NCBI GenBank assembly: GCA_037013495.1
Contig: CM072810.1
Location: 54,732,843 to 54,796,842, forward strand
Direction of reading: 5' to 3'
Length of the DNA: 64,000 nt
DNA from: Hippophae tibetana
Taxonomy: Eukaryota; Streptophyta; Magnoliopsida; Rosales; Elaeagnaceae
Made by a program: the position numbers and the translations under genes. Below are positions 22,731 through 36,062 of the stretch, piece by piece. Each line of letters begins with the position of its first letter. Within the stretch, counting starts at the first letter, position 1. A model generated the notes under the pieces. It did not search any database. It was given only the letters and a program-made list of their open reading frames with translations, and was not told the origin of the DNA.

Positions 22731-25100
22731 GAAGGATTAGCAATTTTTCATATGTTTGGTATCAAAACATGATCTCGGGTTCGAATCTAATATAAGTCCA
22801 AGTTCGAAATGAATTTCCCTTAAAAGAGACGAAATGACGCAACAAAGGTAAGTAGCATCCCTGGGATCGTTGTTGTGGGTAATCTTTGTATGTTTTTTCC
22901 AAGTGTCATTTAGAATGACTTGTGTGGTGCATGGGAGGTAACATCCTCAAGACTTGTTGTGAGCTTTGAACTTGGATTAAGTGTGACAGTTCAAGCATCC
23001 CGTATTGAAAGCTTACGCTTTAGGTAGGAAGGATTAGCTATTTTTCCTATGTTTGATATCAAAACATGATCTCGGGTTCGAATCTAATATAAGTCCAAGT
23101 CGAGATGAATTTCCCTTAAAAGAGACGGAATGACGCACCAAAGGTAAGTACCATCCCTGGGGTCGTTGTTGTGGGTAACCTTTCTATGTTGTTTCCAAGG
23201 GTCATTTAGAATGACTTTTGTCGTGCATGTGGGTAAACATTCTCGTGACTTGGTGTGAGCTTTAAACGAGGATTAAGTGTGATAGTTCAAGTGTCCCGTA
23301 TTGAAAGCTTAAGCTTTAGGTAGGAAGGATTAGCTATTTTTCCTATGTTTGTTATCAAAACGTGAACTCAGGTTCGAATCTAATATAAGTCCAAATTCGA
23401 GATGAATTTCTCTTAAAAGAGACGGAATGACGCAACAAATGTAAGTACCATCCCTTGGGTCGTTGTTGTGGGTAACATTTCTATGTTGTTTCCAAGGGTC
23501 ATTTAGAATGACTTGTGTGGTGCATGTGGGGAAATATTCTCGTGACTTGGTGTGAGCTTTAAACGAGCATTAAGTGTGATAGTTCAAGTGTCCTGTATTG
23601 AAAGATTAAGCTTTAGGTAGGAAGGATTAGCAATTTTTCCTATGATTGGCGTCAAAACGTGATCTTAGGTTCGAATGAAATAAAAGCCCAAGTTCGAGGT
23701 GAATTTCCCTTGAAAAAGACGCAATGATGCAACGGAGGTAAGTACCATCCCTGGGGTCGTTGTGGGTAACCTTTCTATGTTGTTTCCAAGGGTCATTTAG
23801 AATGACTTGTGTCGTGCATGTGGGTAAACATTCTCGTGACTTGGTGTGAGCTTTAAACGAGGATTAAGTGTGATAGTTCAAGTGTCCCGTATTTAAAGCT
23901 TAAGCTTTAGGTAGGAAGGATTAGCTATTTTTCCTATGTTTGTTATCAAAACGTGAACTCAGGTTCGAATCTAATATAAGTCCAAATTCGAGATGAATTT
24001 CCCTTAAAAGAGACGGAATGACGCAACAAAGGAAAGTACCATCCCTGGTGTCGTTGTTGTGGGTAACCTTTCTATGTTGTTTCCAAGGGTCATTTAGAAT
24101 GACTTGTGTGGTGCATGTGGGGAAATATTCTCGTGACTTGGTGTGAGCTTTAAACGAGGATTAAGTGTGATAGTTCAAGTGTCCTGTATTGAAAGATTAA
24201 GCTTTAGGTAGGAAGGATTAGCAATTTTTCCTATGTTTGGCGTCAAAACGTGATCTTAGGTTCGAATGAAATAAAAGCCCAAGTTCGAGGTGAATTTCCC
24301 TTGAAAAAGACGCAATGATGCAACGGAGGTAAGTACCATCCCTGGGGTCGTTGTTGTGGGTAACCTTTCTATGTTGTTTCCAAGGGTCATTTAGAATGAC
24401 TTGTGTCGTGCATGTGGGTAAACATTCTCGTGACTTGGTGTGAGCTTTAAACGAGGATTAAGTGTGATAGTTCAAGTGTCCCGTATTGAAAGCTTAAGCT
24501 TTAGGTAGGAACGATTAGCTATTTTTCCTATGTTTGTTATCAAAACATGATCTCCGGTTCGAATCTAATATAAGTCCAAGTTCCAGATGAATTTCCCTTA
24601 AAAGAGACGGAATGACGCAACAAAGGTAAGTACCATCCCTGGGGTCGTTGTTGTGGGTAACATTTCTATGTTGTTTCCAAGGGTTATTTAGAATGACTTG
24701 TGTCGTGCATGTGGGGAAACATTCTCTTGACTTGGTGTGAGCTTTAAACGAGGATTAAGTGTGATAGTTCAAGTGTCCCGTACTAAAAGCATAAGCTTTA
24801 GGTAGGAAGGATTAGCTATTTTCCTATGTTTGGTATCAAAACATGATCTCAGGTTCGAATATAATATAAGCCCAAATTCGAGATGAATTTACACTAAAAG
24901 AGACGGAATGACTCAACAAATGTAAGTACCATCCCTGGGCTCGTTGTTGTGGGTAACCATTCTATGTTGTTTCCGAGGGTCATTTAGAATGACTTGTGTG
25001 GTGCATGGAGGGAACATCCTCGTGACTTGGTGTGAGCTTTGAACGACGATTAATTATGACAATTGAAGCATCCCGTATTGAAAGCATAAGCTTTTTGTTG
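22731..25100 (+). repeat. HOR unit, 8 monomers (A-B-C-D-C-D-E-F)
   Basis: Monomer starts: A 22731, B 23028, C 23324, D 23621, C 23915, D 24212, E 24509, F 24806. The C-D pair is doubled. The first D is 294 bp because one GTT of its GTTGTTGT tract is missing. Confidence 0.89.
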
Positions 25101-25988
25101 GAAGGATTAGCAATTTTTCATATGTTTGGTATCAAAACATGATCTCGGGTTCGAATCTAATATAAGTCCAAGTTCGAAATGAATTTCCCTTAAAAGAGAC
25201 GAAATGACGCAACAAAGGTAAGTAGCATCCCTGGGATCGTTGTTGTGGGTAATCTTTGTATGTTTTTTCCAAGTGTCATTTAGAATGACTTGTGTGGTGC
25301 ATGGGAGGTAACATCCTCAAGACTTGTTGTGAGCTTTGAACTTGGATTAAGTGTGACAGTTCAAGCATCCCGTATTGAAAGCTTAAGCTTTAGGTAGGAA
25401 GGATTAGCTATTTTTCCTATGTTTGATATCAAAACATGATCTCGGGTTCGAATCTAATATAAGTCCAAGTCGAGATGAATTTCCCTTAAAAGAGACGGAA
25501 TGACGCACCAAAGGTAAGTACCATCCCTGGGGTCGTTGTTGTGGGTAACATTTCTATGTTGTTTCCAAGGGTCATTTAGAATGACTTGTGTCGTGCATGT
25601 GGGGAAACATTCTCGTGACTTGGTGTGAGCTTTAAACGAGGATTAAGTGTGATAGTTCAAGTGTCACGTACTGAAAGCATAAGCTTTAGGTAGGAAGGAT
25701 TAGCTATTTTCCTATGTTTGGTATCAAAACATGATCTCAGGTTCGAATCTAATATAAGCCCAAATTCGAGATGAATTTACACTAAAAGAGACGGAATGAC
25801 TCAACAAATGTAAGTACCATCCCTGGGCTCGTTGTTGTGGGTAACCATTTTATGTTGTTTCCGAGGGTCATTTAGAATGACTTGTGTGGTGCATGGGGGG
25901 AACATCCTCGTGACTTGGTGTGAGCTTTGAACGACGATTAATTATGACAATTGAAGCATCCCGTATTGAAAGCATAAGCTTTTTGTTG
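25101..25988 (+). repeat. HOR unit, 3 monomers (A-B/E-F)
   Basis: Monomer starts: A 25101, B/E 25398, F 25694. The B/E monomer carries gtgtcacgtactg, a variant seen again at 39323, which points to a copy of this trimer type some 14 kb away. Confidence 0.88.
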
Positions 25989-27470
25989 GAAGGATTAGCA
26001 ATTTTTCATATGTTTGGTATCAAAACATGATCTCGGGTTCGAATCTAATATAAGTCCAAGTTCGAGATGAATTTCCCTTAAAAGAGACGGAATGACGCAC
26101 CAAAGGTAAGTACCATCCCTGGGATCGTTGTTGTGGGTAATCTTTGTATGTTTTTTCCAAGTGTCATTTAGAATGACTTGTGTGGTGCATGGGAGGTAAC
26201 ATCCTCCAGACTTGTTGTGAGCTTTGAACTTGGATTAAGTGTGACAGTTCAAGCATCCCGTATTGAAAGCTTAAGCTTTAGGTAGGAAGGATTAGCTATT
26301 TTTCCTATGTTTGATATCAAAACATGATCTCGGGTTCGAATCTAATATAAGTCCAAGTCGAGATGAATTTCCCTTAAAAGAGACGGAATGACGCACCAAA
26401 GGTAAGTACCATCCCTGGGGTCGTTGTTGTGGGTAACCTTTCTATGTTGTTTCCAAGGGTCATTTAGAATGACTTGTGTCGTGCATGTGGGTAAACATTC
26501 TCGGGACTTGGTGTGAGCTTTAAACGAGGATTAAGTGTGATAGTTCAAGTGTCCCGTATTGAAAGCTTAAGCTTTAGGTAGGAAGGATTAGCTATTTTTC
26601 CTATGTTTGTTATCAAAACGTGAACTCAGGTTCGAATCTAATATAAGTCCAGATTCGAGAAGAATTTCTCTTAAAAGAGACGGAATGACGCAACAAAGGT
26701 AAGTACCATCCCTGGGGTCGTTGTTGTGGGTAACCTTTCTATGTTGTTTCCAAGGGTCATTTAGAATGACTTGTGTGGTGCATGTGGGGAAATATTCTCG
26801 TGACTTGGTGTGAGCTTTAAACGAGGATTAAGTGTGATAGTTCAAGTGTCCCGTATTGAAAGCTTAAGCTTTAGGTAGGAACGATTAGCTATTTTTCCTA
26901 TGTTTGTTATCAAAACATGATCTCAGGTTCGAATCTAATATAAGTCCAAGTTCCAGATGAATTTCCCTTAAAAGAGACGGAATGACGCAACAAAGGTAAG
27001 TACCATCCCTGGGGTCGTTGTTGTGGGTAACATTTCTATGTTGTTTCCAAGGGTTATTTAGAATGACTTGTGTCGTGCATGTGGGGAAACATTCTCTTGA
27101 CTTGGTGTGAGCTTTAAACGAGGATTAAGTGTGATAGTTCAAGTGTCCCGTACTGAAAGCATAAGCTTTAGGTAGGAAGGATTAGCTATTTTCCTATGTT
27201 TGGTATCAAAACATGATCTCAGGTTCGAATCTAATATAAGCCCAAATTCGAGATGAATTTACACTAAAAGAGACGGAATGACTCAACAAATGTAAGTACC
27301 ATCCCTGGGCTCGTTGTTGTGGGTAACCATTCTATGTTGTTTCCGAGGGTCATTTAGAATGACTTGTGTGGTGCATGGGGGGAACATCCTCGTGACTTGG
27401 TGTGAGCTTTGAACGACGATTAATTATGACAATTGAAGCATCCCGTATTGAAAGCATAAGCTTTTTGTTG
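25989..27470 (+). repeat. HOR unit, 5 monomers
   Basis: Monomer starts: A 25989, B 26286, C 26582, E 26879, F 27176. The A monomer has B-like gacggaatgacgcaccaaag in its middle. The C monomer ends like D, with an intact palindrome, and leads directly into E. Confidence 0.87.
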
Positions 27471-29249
27471 GAAGGATTAGCAATTTTTCATATGTTTGGT
27501 ATCAAAACATGATCTCGGGTTCGAATCTAATATAAGTCCAAGTTCGAGATGAATTTCCATTAAAAGAGACGAAATGACGCAACAAAGGTAAGTACCATCC
27601 CTGGGATCGTTGTTGTGGGTAATCTTTGTATGTTTTTTCCAAGTGTCATTTAGAATGACTTGTGTGGTGCATGGGAGGTAGCATCCTCACGACTTGTTGT
27701 GAGCTTTGAACTTGGATTAAGTGTGACAGTTCAAGCATCCCGTATTGAAAGCTTAAGCTTTAGGTAGGAAGGATTAGCTATTTTTCCTATGTTTGATATC
27801 AAAACATGATCTCGGGTTCGAATCTAATATAAGTGCAAGTCGAGATGAATTTCCCTTAAAAGAGACGGAATGACGCACCAAAGGTAAGTACCATCCCTGG
27901 GGTCGTTGTTGTGGGTAACCTTTCTATGTTGTTTCCAAGGGTCATTTAGAATGACTTGTGTCGTGCATGTGGGTAAACATTCTCGTGACTTGGTGTGAGC
28001 TTTAAACGAGGATTAAGTGTGATAGTTCAAGTGTCCCGTATTGAAAGCTTAAGCTTTAGGTAGGAAGGATTAGCAGTTTTTCCTATGTTTGGCGTCAAAA
28101 CGTGATCTTAGGTTCGAATGAAATAAAAGCCCAAGTTCGAGGTGAATTTCCCTTGAAAAAGACGCAATGATGCAACGGAGGTAAGTACCATCCCTGGGGT
28201 CGTTGTTGTCGGTAACCTTTCTATGTTGTTTCCAAGGGTCATTTAGAATGACTTGTGTGGTGCATGTGGGGAAATATTCTCGTGACTTGGTGTGAGCTTT
28301 AAACGAGGATTAAGTGTGATAGTTCAAGTGTCCTGTATTGAAAGATTAAGCTTTAGGTAGGAAGGATTAGCAATTTTTCATATGTTTGGTATCAAAACAT
28401 GATCTCGGGTTCGAATCTAATATAAGTCCAAGTTCGAGATGAATTTCCCTTAAAAGAGACGTAATGACGCAACAAAGGTAAGTACCATCCCTGGGATCGT
28501 TGTTGTGGGTAATCTTTGTATGTTGTTTCCAAGTGTCATTTTGAATGACTTGTGTGGTGCATGGGAGGTAACATCCTCAGGACTTGTTGTGAGCTTTGAA
28601 CTTGGATTAAGTGTGACAGTTCAAGCATCCCGTATTGAAAGCTTAAGCTTTAGGTAGGAAGGATTAGCTATTTTTCCTATATTTGATATCAAAACATGAT
28701 CTCGGGTTCGAATCTAATATAAGTCCAAGTCGAGATGAATTTCTATTAAAAGAGACGGAATGACGCACCAAAGGTAAGTACCATCCCTGGGGTCGTTGTT
28801 GTGGGTAACCTTTCTATGTTGTTTCCAAGGGTCATTTAGAATGACTTGTGTCGTGCATGTGGGTAAACATTCTCGTGACTTGGTGTGAGCTTTAAACGAG
28901 GATTAAGTGTGACAGTTCAAGTGTCCCGTATTGAAAGCTTAAGCTTTAGGTAGGAAGGATTAGCTATTTTTCCTATGTTTGTTATCAAAACGTGAACTCA
29001 GGTTCGAATCTAATATAAGTCCAAATTCGAGATGAATTTCCCTTAAAAGAGACGGAATGACGCAACAAAGGTAAGTACCATCCCTGGTGTCGTTGTTGTG
29101 GGTAACCTTTCTATGTTGTTTCCGAGGGTCATTTAGAATGACTTGTGTGGTGCATGGGGGGAACATCCTCGTGACTTGGTGTGAGCTTTGAACGACGATT
29201 AATTATGACAATTGAAGCATCCCGTATTGAAAGCATAAGCTTTTTGTTG
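27471..29249 (+). repeat. HOR unit, 6 monomers; block X copy 1, part 1
   Basis: Monomer starts: A 27471, B 27768, D/C 28064, A 28361, B 28658, C/F 28954. It contains a second A without a preceding F. Rare words gcagtttttcc, gacgtaatgacg, tatatttgatatc and gaatttctattaaaag recur exactly 2963 bp downstream. Confidence 0.92.
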
Positions 29250-30433
29250 GAAGGATTAGCAATTTTTCATATGTTTGGTATCAAAACATGATCTCGGGTT
29301 CGAATCTAATATAAGTCCAAGTTCGAGATGAATTTCCCTTAAAAGAGACGAAATGACGCAACAAAGGTAAGTACCATCCCTGGGATCGTTGTTGTGGGTA
29401 ATCTTTGTATGTTGTTTCCAAGTGTCATTTAGAATGACTTGTGTGGTGCATGGGAGGTAACATCCTCAGGACTTGTTGTGAGCTTTGAACTTGGATTAAG
29501 TGTGACAGTTCAAGCATCCCGTATTGAAAGCTTAAGCTTTAGGTAGGAAGGATTAGCTATTTTTCCTATGTTTGATATCAAAACATGATCTCGGGTTCGA
29601 ATCTAATATAAGTCCAAGTCGAGATGAATTTCCCTTAAAAGAGACGGAATGACGCACCAAAGGTAAGTACCATCCCTGGGATCGTTGTTGTGGGTAATCT
29701 TTGTATGTTTTTTCCAAGTGTCATTTAGAATGACTTGTGTGGTGCATGGGAGGTAACATCCTCCAGACTTGTTGTGAGCTTTGAACTTGGATTAAGTGTG
29801 ACAGTTCAAGCATCCCGTATTGAAAGCTTAAGCTTTAGGTAGGAAGGATTAGCTATTTTTCCTATGTTTGATATCAAAACATGATCTCGGGTTCGAATCT
29901 AATATAAGTCCAAGTCGAGATGAATTTCCCTTAAAAGAGACGGAATGACGCACCAAAGGTAAGTACCATCCCTGGGGTCGTTGTTGTGGGTAACCTTTCT
30001 ATGTTGTTTCCAAGGGTCATTTAGAATGACTTGTGTCGTGCATATGGGTAAACATTCTCGTGACTTAGTGTGAGCTTTAAACGAGGATTAAGTGTGATAG
30101 TTCAAGTATCCCGTACTAAAAGCATAAGCTTTAGGTAGGAAGGATTAGCTATTTACCTATGTTTGGTATCAAAACATGATCTCAGGTTCGAATCTAATAT
30201 AAGCCCAAATTCGAGATGAATTTACACTAAAAGAGACGGAATGACTCAACAAATGTAAGTACCATCCCTGGGCTCGTAGTTGTGGGTAACCATTCTATGT
30301 TGTTTCCGAGGGTCATTTAGAATGACTTGTGTGGTGCATGGGGGGAACATCCTCGTGACTTGGTGTGAGCTTTGAACGACGATTAATTATGACAATTGAA
30401 GCATCCCGTATTGAAAGAATAAGCTTTTTGTTG
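29250..30433 (+). repeat. HOR unit, 4 monomers; block X copy 1, part 2
   Basis: Monomer starts: A 29250, B/A 29547, B 29843, F 30139. The F starts ctatttacctatg. With the preceding hexamer it forms the 2963-bp block duplicated at 30434-33396. Confidence 0.91.
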
Positions 30434-32212
30434 GAAGGATTAGCAATTTTTCATATGTTTGGTATCAAAACATGATCTCGGGTTCGAATCTAATATAAGT
30501 CCAAGTTCGAGATGAATTTCCCTTAAAAGAGACGAAATGACGCAACAAAGGTAAGTACCATCCCTGGGATCGTTGTTGTGGGTAATCTTTGTATGTTGTT
30601 TCCAAGTGTCATTTAGAATGACTTGTGTGGTGCATGAGAGGTAACATCCTCAGGACTTGTTGTGAGCTTTGAACTTGGATTAAGTGTGACAGTTCAAGCA
30701 TCCCGTATTGAAAGCTTAAGCTTTAGGTAGGAAGGATTAGCTATTTTTCCTATGTTTGATATCAAAACATGATCTCGGGTTCGAATCTAATATAAGTGCA
30801 AGTCGAGATGAATTTCCCTTAAAAGAGGCGGAATGACGCACCAAAGGTAAGTACCATCCCTGGGGTCGTTGTTGTGGGTAACCTTTCTATGTTGTTTCCA
30901 AGGGTCATTTAGAATGACTTGTGTCGTGCATGTGGGTAAACATTCTCGTGACTTGGTGTGAGCTTTAAACGAGGATTAAGTGTGATAGTTCAAGTGTCCC
31001 GTATTGAAAGCTTAAGCTTTAGGTAGGAAGGATTAGCAGTTTTTCCTATGTTTGGCGTCAAAACGTGATCTTAGGTTCGAATGAAATAAAAGCCCAAGTT
31101 CGAGGTGAATTTCCCTTGAAAAAGACGCAATGATGCAACGGAGGTAAGTACCATCCCTGGGGTCGTTGTTGTCGGTAACCTTTCTATGTTGTTTCCAAGG
31201 GTCATTTAGAATGACTTGTGTGGTGCATGTGGGGAAATATTCTCGTGACTTGGTGTGAGCTTTAAACGAGGATTAAGTGTGATAGTTCAAGTGTCCTGTA
31301 TTGAAAGATTAAGCTTTAGGTAGGAAGGATTAGCAATTTTTCATATGTTTGGTATCAAAACATGATCTCGGGTTCGAATCTAATATAAGTCCAAGTTCGA
31401 GATGAATTTCCCTTAAAAGAGACGTAATGACGCAACAAAGGTAAGTACCATCCCTGGGATCGTTGTTGTGGGTAATCTTTGTATGTTGTTTCCAAGTGTC
31501 ATTTAGAATGACTTGTGTGGTGCATGGGAGGTAACATCCTCAGGACTTGTTGTGAGCTTTGAACTTGGATTAAGTGTGACAGTTCAAGCATCCCGTATTG
31601 AAAGCTTAAGCTTTAGGTAGGAAGGATTAGCTATTTTTCCTATATTTGATATCAAAACATGATCTCGGGTTCGAATCTAATATAAGTCCAAGTCGAGATG
31701 AATTTCTATTAAAAGAGACGGAATGACGCACCAAAGGTAAGTACCATCCCTGGGGTCGTTGTTGTGGGTAACCTTTCTATGTTGTTTCCAAGGGTCATTT
31801 AGAATGACTTGTGTCGTGCATGTGGGTAAACATTCTCGTGACTTGGTGTGAGCTTTAAACGAGGATTAAGTGTGACAGTTCAAGTGTCCCGTATTGAAAG
31901 CTTAAGCTTTAGGTAGGAAGGATTAGCTATTTTTCCTATGTTTGTTATCAAAACGTGAACTCAGGTTCGAATCTAATATAAGTCCAGATTCGAGATGAAT
32001 TTCTCTTAAAAGAGACGGAATGACGCAACAAAGGTAAGTACCATCCCTGGGGTCGTTGTTGTGGGTAACCATTCTATGTTGTTTCCGAGGGTCATTTAGA
32101 ATGACTTGTGTGGTGCATGGGGGGAACATCCTCGTGACTTGGTGTGAGCTTTGAACGACGATTAATTATGACAATTGAAGCATCCCGTATTGAAAGCATA
32201 AGCTTTTTGTTG
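30434..32212 (+). repeat. HOR unit, 6 monomers; block X copy 2, part 1
   Basis: Monomer starts: A 30434, B 30731, D/C 31027, A 31324, B 31621, C/F 31917. Same order and lengths as 27471-29249, with a few base differences such as aaaagaggcgg at about 30822. Confidence 0.92.
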
Positions 32213-33396
32213 GAAGGATTAGCAATTTTTCATATGTTTGGTATCAAAACATGATCTCGGGTTCGAATCTAATATAAGTCCAAGTTCGAGATGAATTTCC
32301 CTTAAAAGAGACGAAATGACGCAACAAAGGTAAGTACCATCCCTGGGATCGTTGTTGTGGGTAATCTTTGTATGTTGTTTCCAAGTGTCATTTAGAATGA
32401 CTTGTGTGGTGCATGGGAGGTAACATCCTCAGGACTTGTTGTGAGCTTTGAACTTGGATTAAGTGTGACAGTTCAAGCATCCCATATTGAAAGCTTAAGC
32501 TTTAGGTAGGAAGGATTAGCTATTTTTCCTATGTTTAATATCAAAACATGATCTCGGGTTCGAATCTAATATAAGTCCAAGTCGAGATGAATTTCCCTTA
32601 AAAGAGACGGAATGACGCACCAAAGGTAAGTACCATCCCTGGGATCGTTGTTGTGGGTAATCTTTGTATGTTTTTTCCAAGTGTCATTTAGAATGACTTG
32701 TGTGGTGCATGGGAGGTAACATCCTCCAGACTTGTTGTGAGCTTTGAACTTGGATTAAGTGTGACAGTTCAAGCATCCCGTATTGAAAGCTTAAGCTTTA
32801 GGTAGGAAGGATTAGCTATTTTTCCTATGTTTGATATCAAAACATGATCTCGGGTTCGAATCTAATATAAGTCCAAGTCGAGATGAATTTCCCTTAAAAG
32901 AGACGGAATGACGCACCAAAGGTAAGTACCATCCCTGGGGTCGTTGTTGTGGGTAACCTTTCTATGTTGTTTCCAAGGGTCATTTAGAATGACTTGTGTC
33001 GTGCATGTGGGTAAACATTCTCGTGACTTAGTGTGAGCTTTAAACGAGGATTAAGTGTGATAGTTCAAGTGTCCCATACTGAAAGCATAAGCTTTAGGTA
33101 GGAAGGATTAGCTATTTTCCTATGTTTGGTATCAAAACATGATCTCAGGTTCGAATCTAATATAAGCCCAAATTCGAGATGAATTTACACTAAAAGAGAC
33201 GGAATGACTCAACAAATGTAAGTACCATCCCTGGGCTCGTAGTTGTGGGTAACCATTCTATGTTGTTTCCGAGGGTCATTTAGAATGACTTGTGTGGTGC
33301 ATGGGGGGAACATCCTCGTGACTTGGTGTGAGCTTTGAACGACGATTAATTATGAAAATTGAAGCATCTCGTATTGAAAGCATAAGCTTTTTGTTG
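32213..33396 (+). repeat. HOR unit, 4 monomers; block X copy 2, part 2
   Basis: Monomer starts: A 32213, B/A 32510, B 32806, F 33102. Same length (1184 bp) as 29250-30433. The A end reads cccatattgaaag and the following B reads tttaatatcaa, both shared with the next trimer. Confidence 0.91.
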
Positions 33397-34283
33397 GAAG
33401 GATTAGCAATTTTTCATATGTTTGGTATCAAAACATGATCTCGGGTTCGAATCTAATATAAGTCCAAGTTCGAGATGAATTTCCCTTAAAAGAGACGAAA
33501 TGACGCAACAAAGGTAAGTACCATCCCTGGGATCGTTGTTGTGGGTAATCTTTGTATGTTGTTTCCAAGTGTCATTTAGAATGACTTGTGTGGTGCATGG
33601 GAGGTAACATCCTCAGGACTTGTTGTGAGCTTTGAACTTGGATTAAGTGTGACAGTTCAAGCATCCCATATTGAAAGCTTAAGCTTTAGGTAGGAAGGAT
33701 TAGCTATTTTTCCTATGTTTAATATCAAAACATGATCTCGGGTTCGAATCTAATATAAGTCCAAGTCGAGATGAATTTCCCTTAAAAGAGACGGAATGAC
33801 GCACCAAAGGTAAGTACCATCCCTGGGGTCGTTGTTGTGGGTAACATTTCTATGTTGTTTCCAAGGGTCATTTAGAATGACTTGTGTCGTGCATGTGGGG
33901 AAACATTCTCGTGACTTGGTGTGAGCTTTAAACGAGGATTAAGTGTGATAGTTCAAGTGTCCCGTACTGAAAGCATAAGCTTTAGGTAGGAAGGATTAGC
34001 TATTTTCCTATGTTTGGTATCAAAACATGATCTCAGGTTCGAATCTAATATAAGCCCAAATTCGAGATGAATTTACACTAAAAGAGACGGAATGACTCAA
34101 CAAATGTAAGTACCATCCCTGGGCTCGTTGTTGTGGGTAACCATTTTATGTTGTTTCCGAGGGTCATTTAGAATGACTTGTGTGGTGCATGGGGGAACAT
34201 CCTCGTGACTTGGTGTGAGCTTTGAACGACGATTAATTATGACAATTGAAGCATCCCGTATTGAAAGCATAAGCTTTTTGTTG
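33397..34283 (+). repeat. HOR unit, 3 monomers (A-B/E-F)
   Basis: Monomer starts: A 33397, B/E 33694, F 33990 (294 bp, one G fewer in its G run). The A end cccatattgaaag and the B start tttaatatcaa match 32213-32540, so the left part is a local copy. Confidence 0.88.
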
Positions 34284-36062
34284 GAAGGATTAGCAATTTT
34301 TCATATGTTTGGTATCAAAACATGATCTCGGGTTCGAATATAATATAAGTCCAAGTTCGAGATGAATTTCCCTTAAAAGAGACGAAATGACGCAACAAAG
34401 GTAAGTACCATACCTGGGATCGTTGTTGTGGGTAATCTTTGTATGTTGTTTCCAAGTGTCATTTAGAATGACTTGTGTGGTGCATGGGAGGTAACATCCT
34501 CAGGACTTGTTGTGAGCTTTGAAATTGGATTAAGTGTGACAGTTCAAGCATCCCGTATTGAAAGCTTAAGCTTTAGGTAGGAAGGATTAGCTATTTTTCC
34601 TATATTTGATATCAAAACATGATCTCGGGTTCGAATCTAATATAAGTCCAAGTCGAGATGAATTTCCCTTAAAAGAGACGGAATGACGCACCAAAGGTAA
34701 GTACCATCCCTGGGGTCGTTGTTGTGGGTAACCTTTCTATGTTGTTTCCAAGGGTCATTTAGAATGACTTGTGTCGTGCATGTGGGTAAACATTCTCGTG
34801 ACTTGGTGTGAGCTTTAAACGAGGATTAAGTGTGATAGTTCAAGTGTCCCGTATTGAAAGCTTAAGCTTTAGGTAGGAAGGATTAGCTATTTTTCCTATG
34901 TTTGTTATCAAAACGTGAACTCAGGTTCGAATCTAATATAAGTCCAGATTCGAGATGAATTTCTCTTAAAAGAGACGGAATGACGCAACAAAGGTAAGTA
35001 CCATCCCTGGGGTCGTTGTTGTGGGTAACCTTTCTATGTTGTTTCCAAGGGTCATTTAGAATGACTTGTGTGGTGCATGTGGGGAAATATTCTCGTGACT
35101 TGGTGTGAGCTTTAAACGAGGATTAAGTGTGATAGTTCAAGTGTCCTGTATTGAAAGATTAAGCTTTAGGTAGGAAGGATTAGCAATTTTTCCTATGTTT
35201 GGCGTCAAAACGTGATCTTAGGTTCGAATGAAATAAAAGCCCAAGTTCGAGGTGAATTTCCCTTGAAAAAGACGCAATGATGCAACGGAGGTAAGTACCA
35301 TCCCTGGGGTCGTTGTTGTGGGTAACCTTTCTATGTTGTTTCCAAGGGTCATTTAGAATGACTTGTGTCGTGCATGTGGGTAAACATTCTCGTGACTTGG
35401 TGTGAGCTTTAAACGAGGATTAAGTGTGATAGTTCAAGTGTCCCGTATTGAAAGCTTAAGCTTTAGGTAGGAACGATTAGCTATTTTTCCTATGTTTGTT
35501 ATCAAAACATGATCTCAGGTTCGAATCTAATATAAGTCCAAGTTCCAGATGAATTTCCCTTAAAAGAGACGGAATGACGCAACAAAGGTAAGTACCATCC
35601 CTGGGGTCGTCGTTGTGGGTAACATTTCTATGTTGTTTCCAAGGGTTATTTAGAATAACTTGTGTCGTGCATGTGGGGAAACATTCTTTTGACTTGGTGT
35701 GAGCTTTAAACGAGGATTAAGTGTGATAGTTCAAGTGTCCCGTACTGAAAGCATAAGCTTTAGGAAGGAAGGATTAGCTATTTTCCTATGTTTGGTATCA
35801 AAACATGATCTTAGGTTCGAATCTAATATAAGCCCAAATTCGAGATGAATTTACACTAAAAGAGACGGAATGACTCAACAAATGTAAGTACCATCCCTGG
35901 GCTCGTTGTTGTGGGTAACCATTCTATGTTGTTTCCGAGGGTCATTTAGAATGACTTGTGTGGTGCATGGGGGGAACATCCTCGTGACTTGTTGTGAGCT
36001 TTGAACGACGATTAATTATGACAATTGAAGCATCCCGTATTGAAAGCATAAGCTTTTTGTTG
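34284..36062 (+). repeat. HOR unit, 6 monomers, full A-F
   Basis: Monomer starts: A 34284, B 34581, C 34877, D 35174, E 35471, F 35768. The C-D-E-F part (34877-36062) recurs 6224 bp downstream, sharing gtcgtcgttg, ttatttagaataacttg, attcttttgac and the junction taggaaggaagg. Confidence 0.91.
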
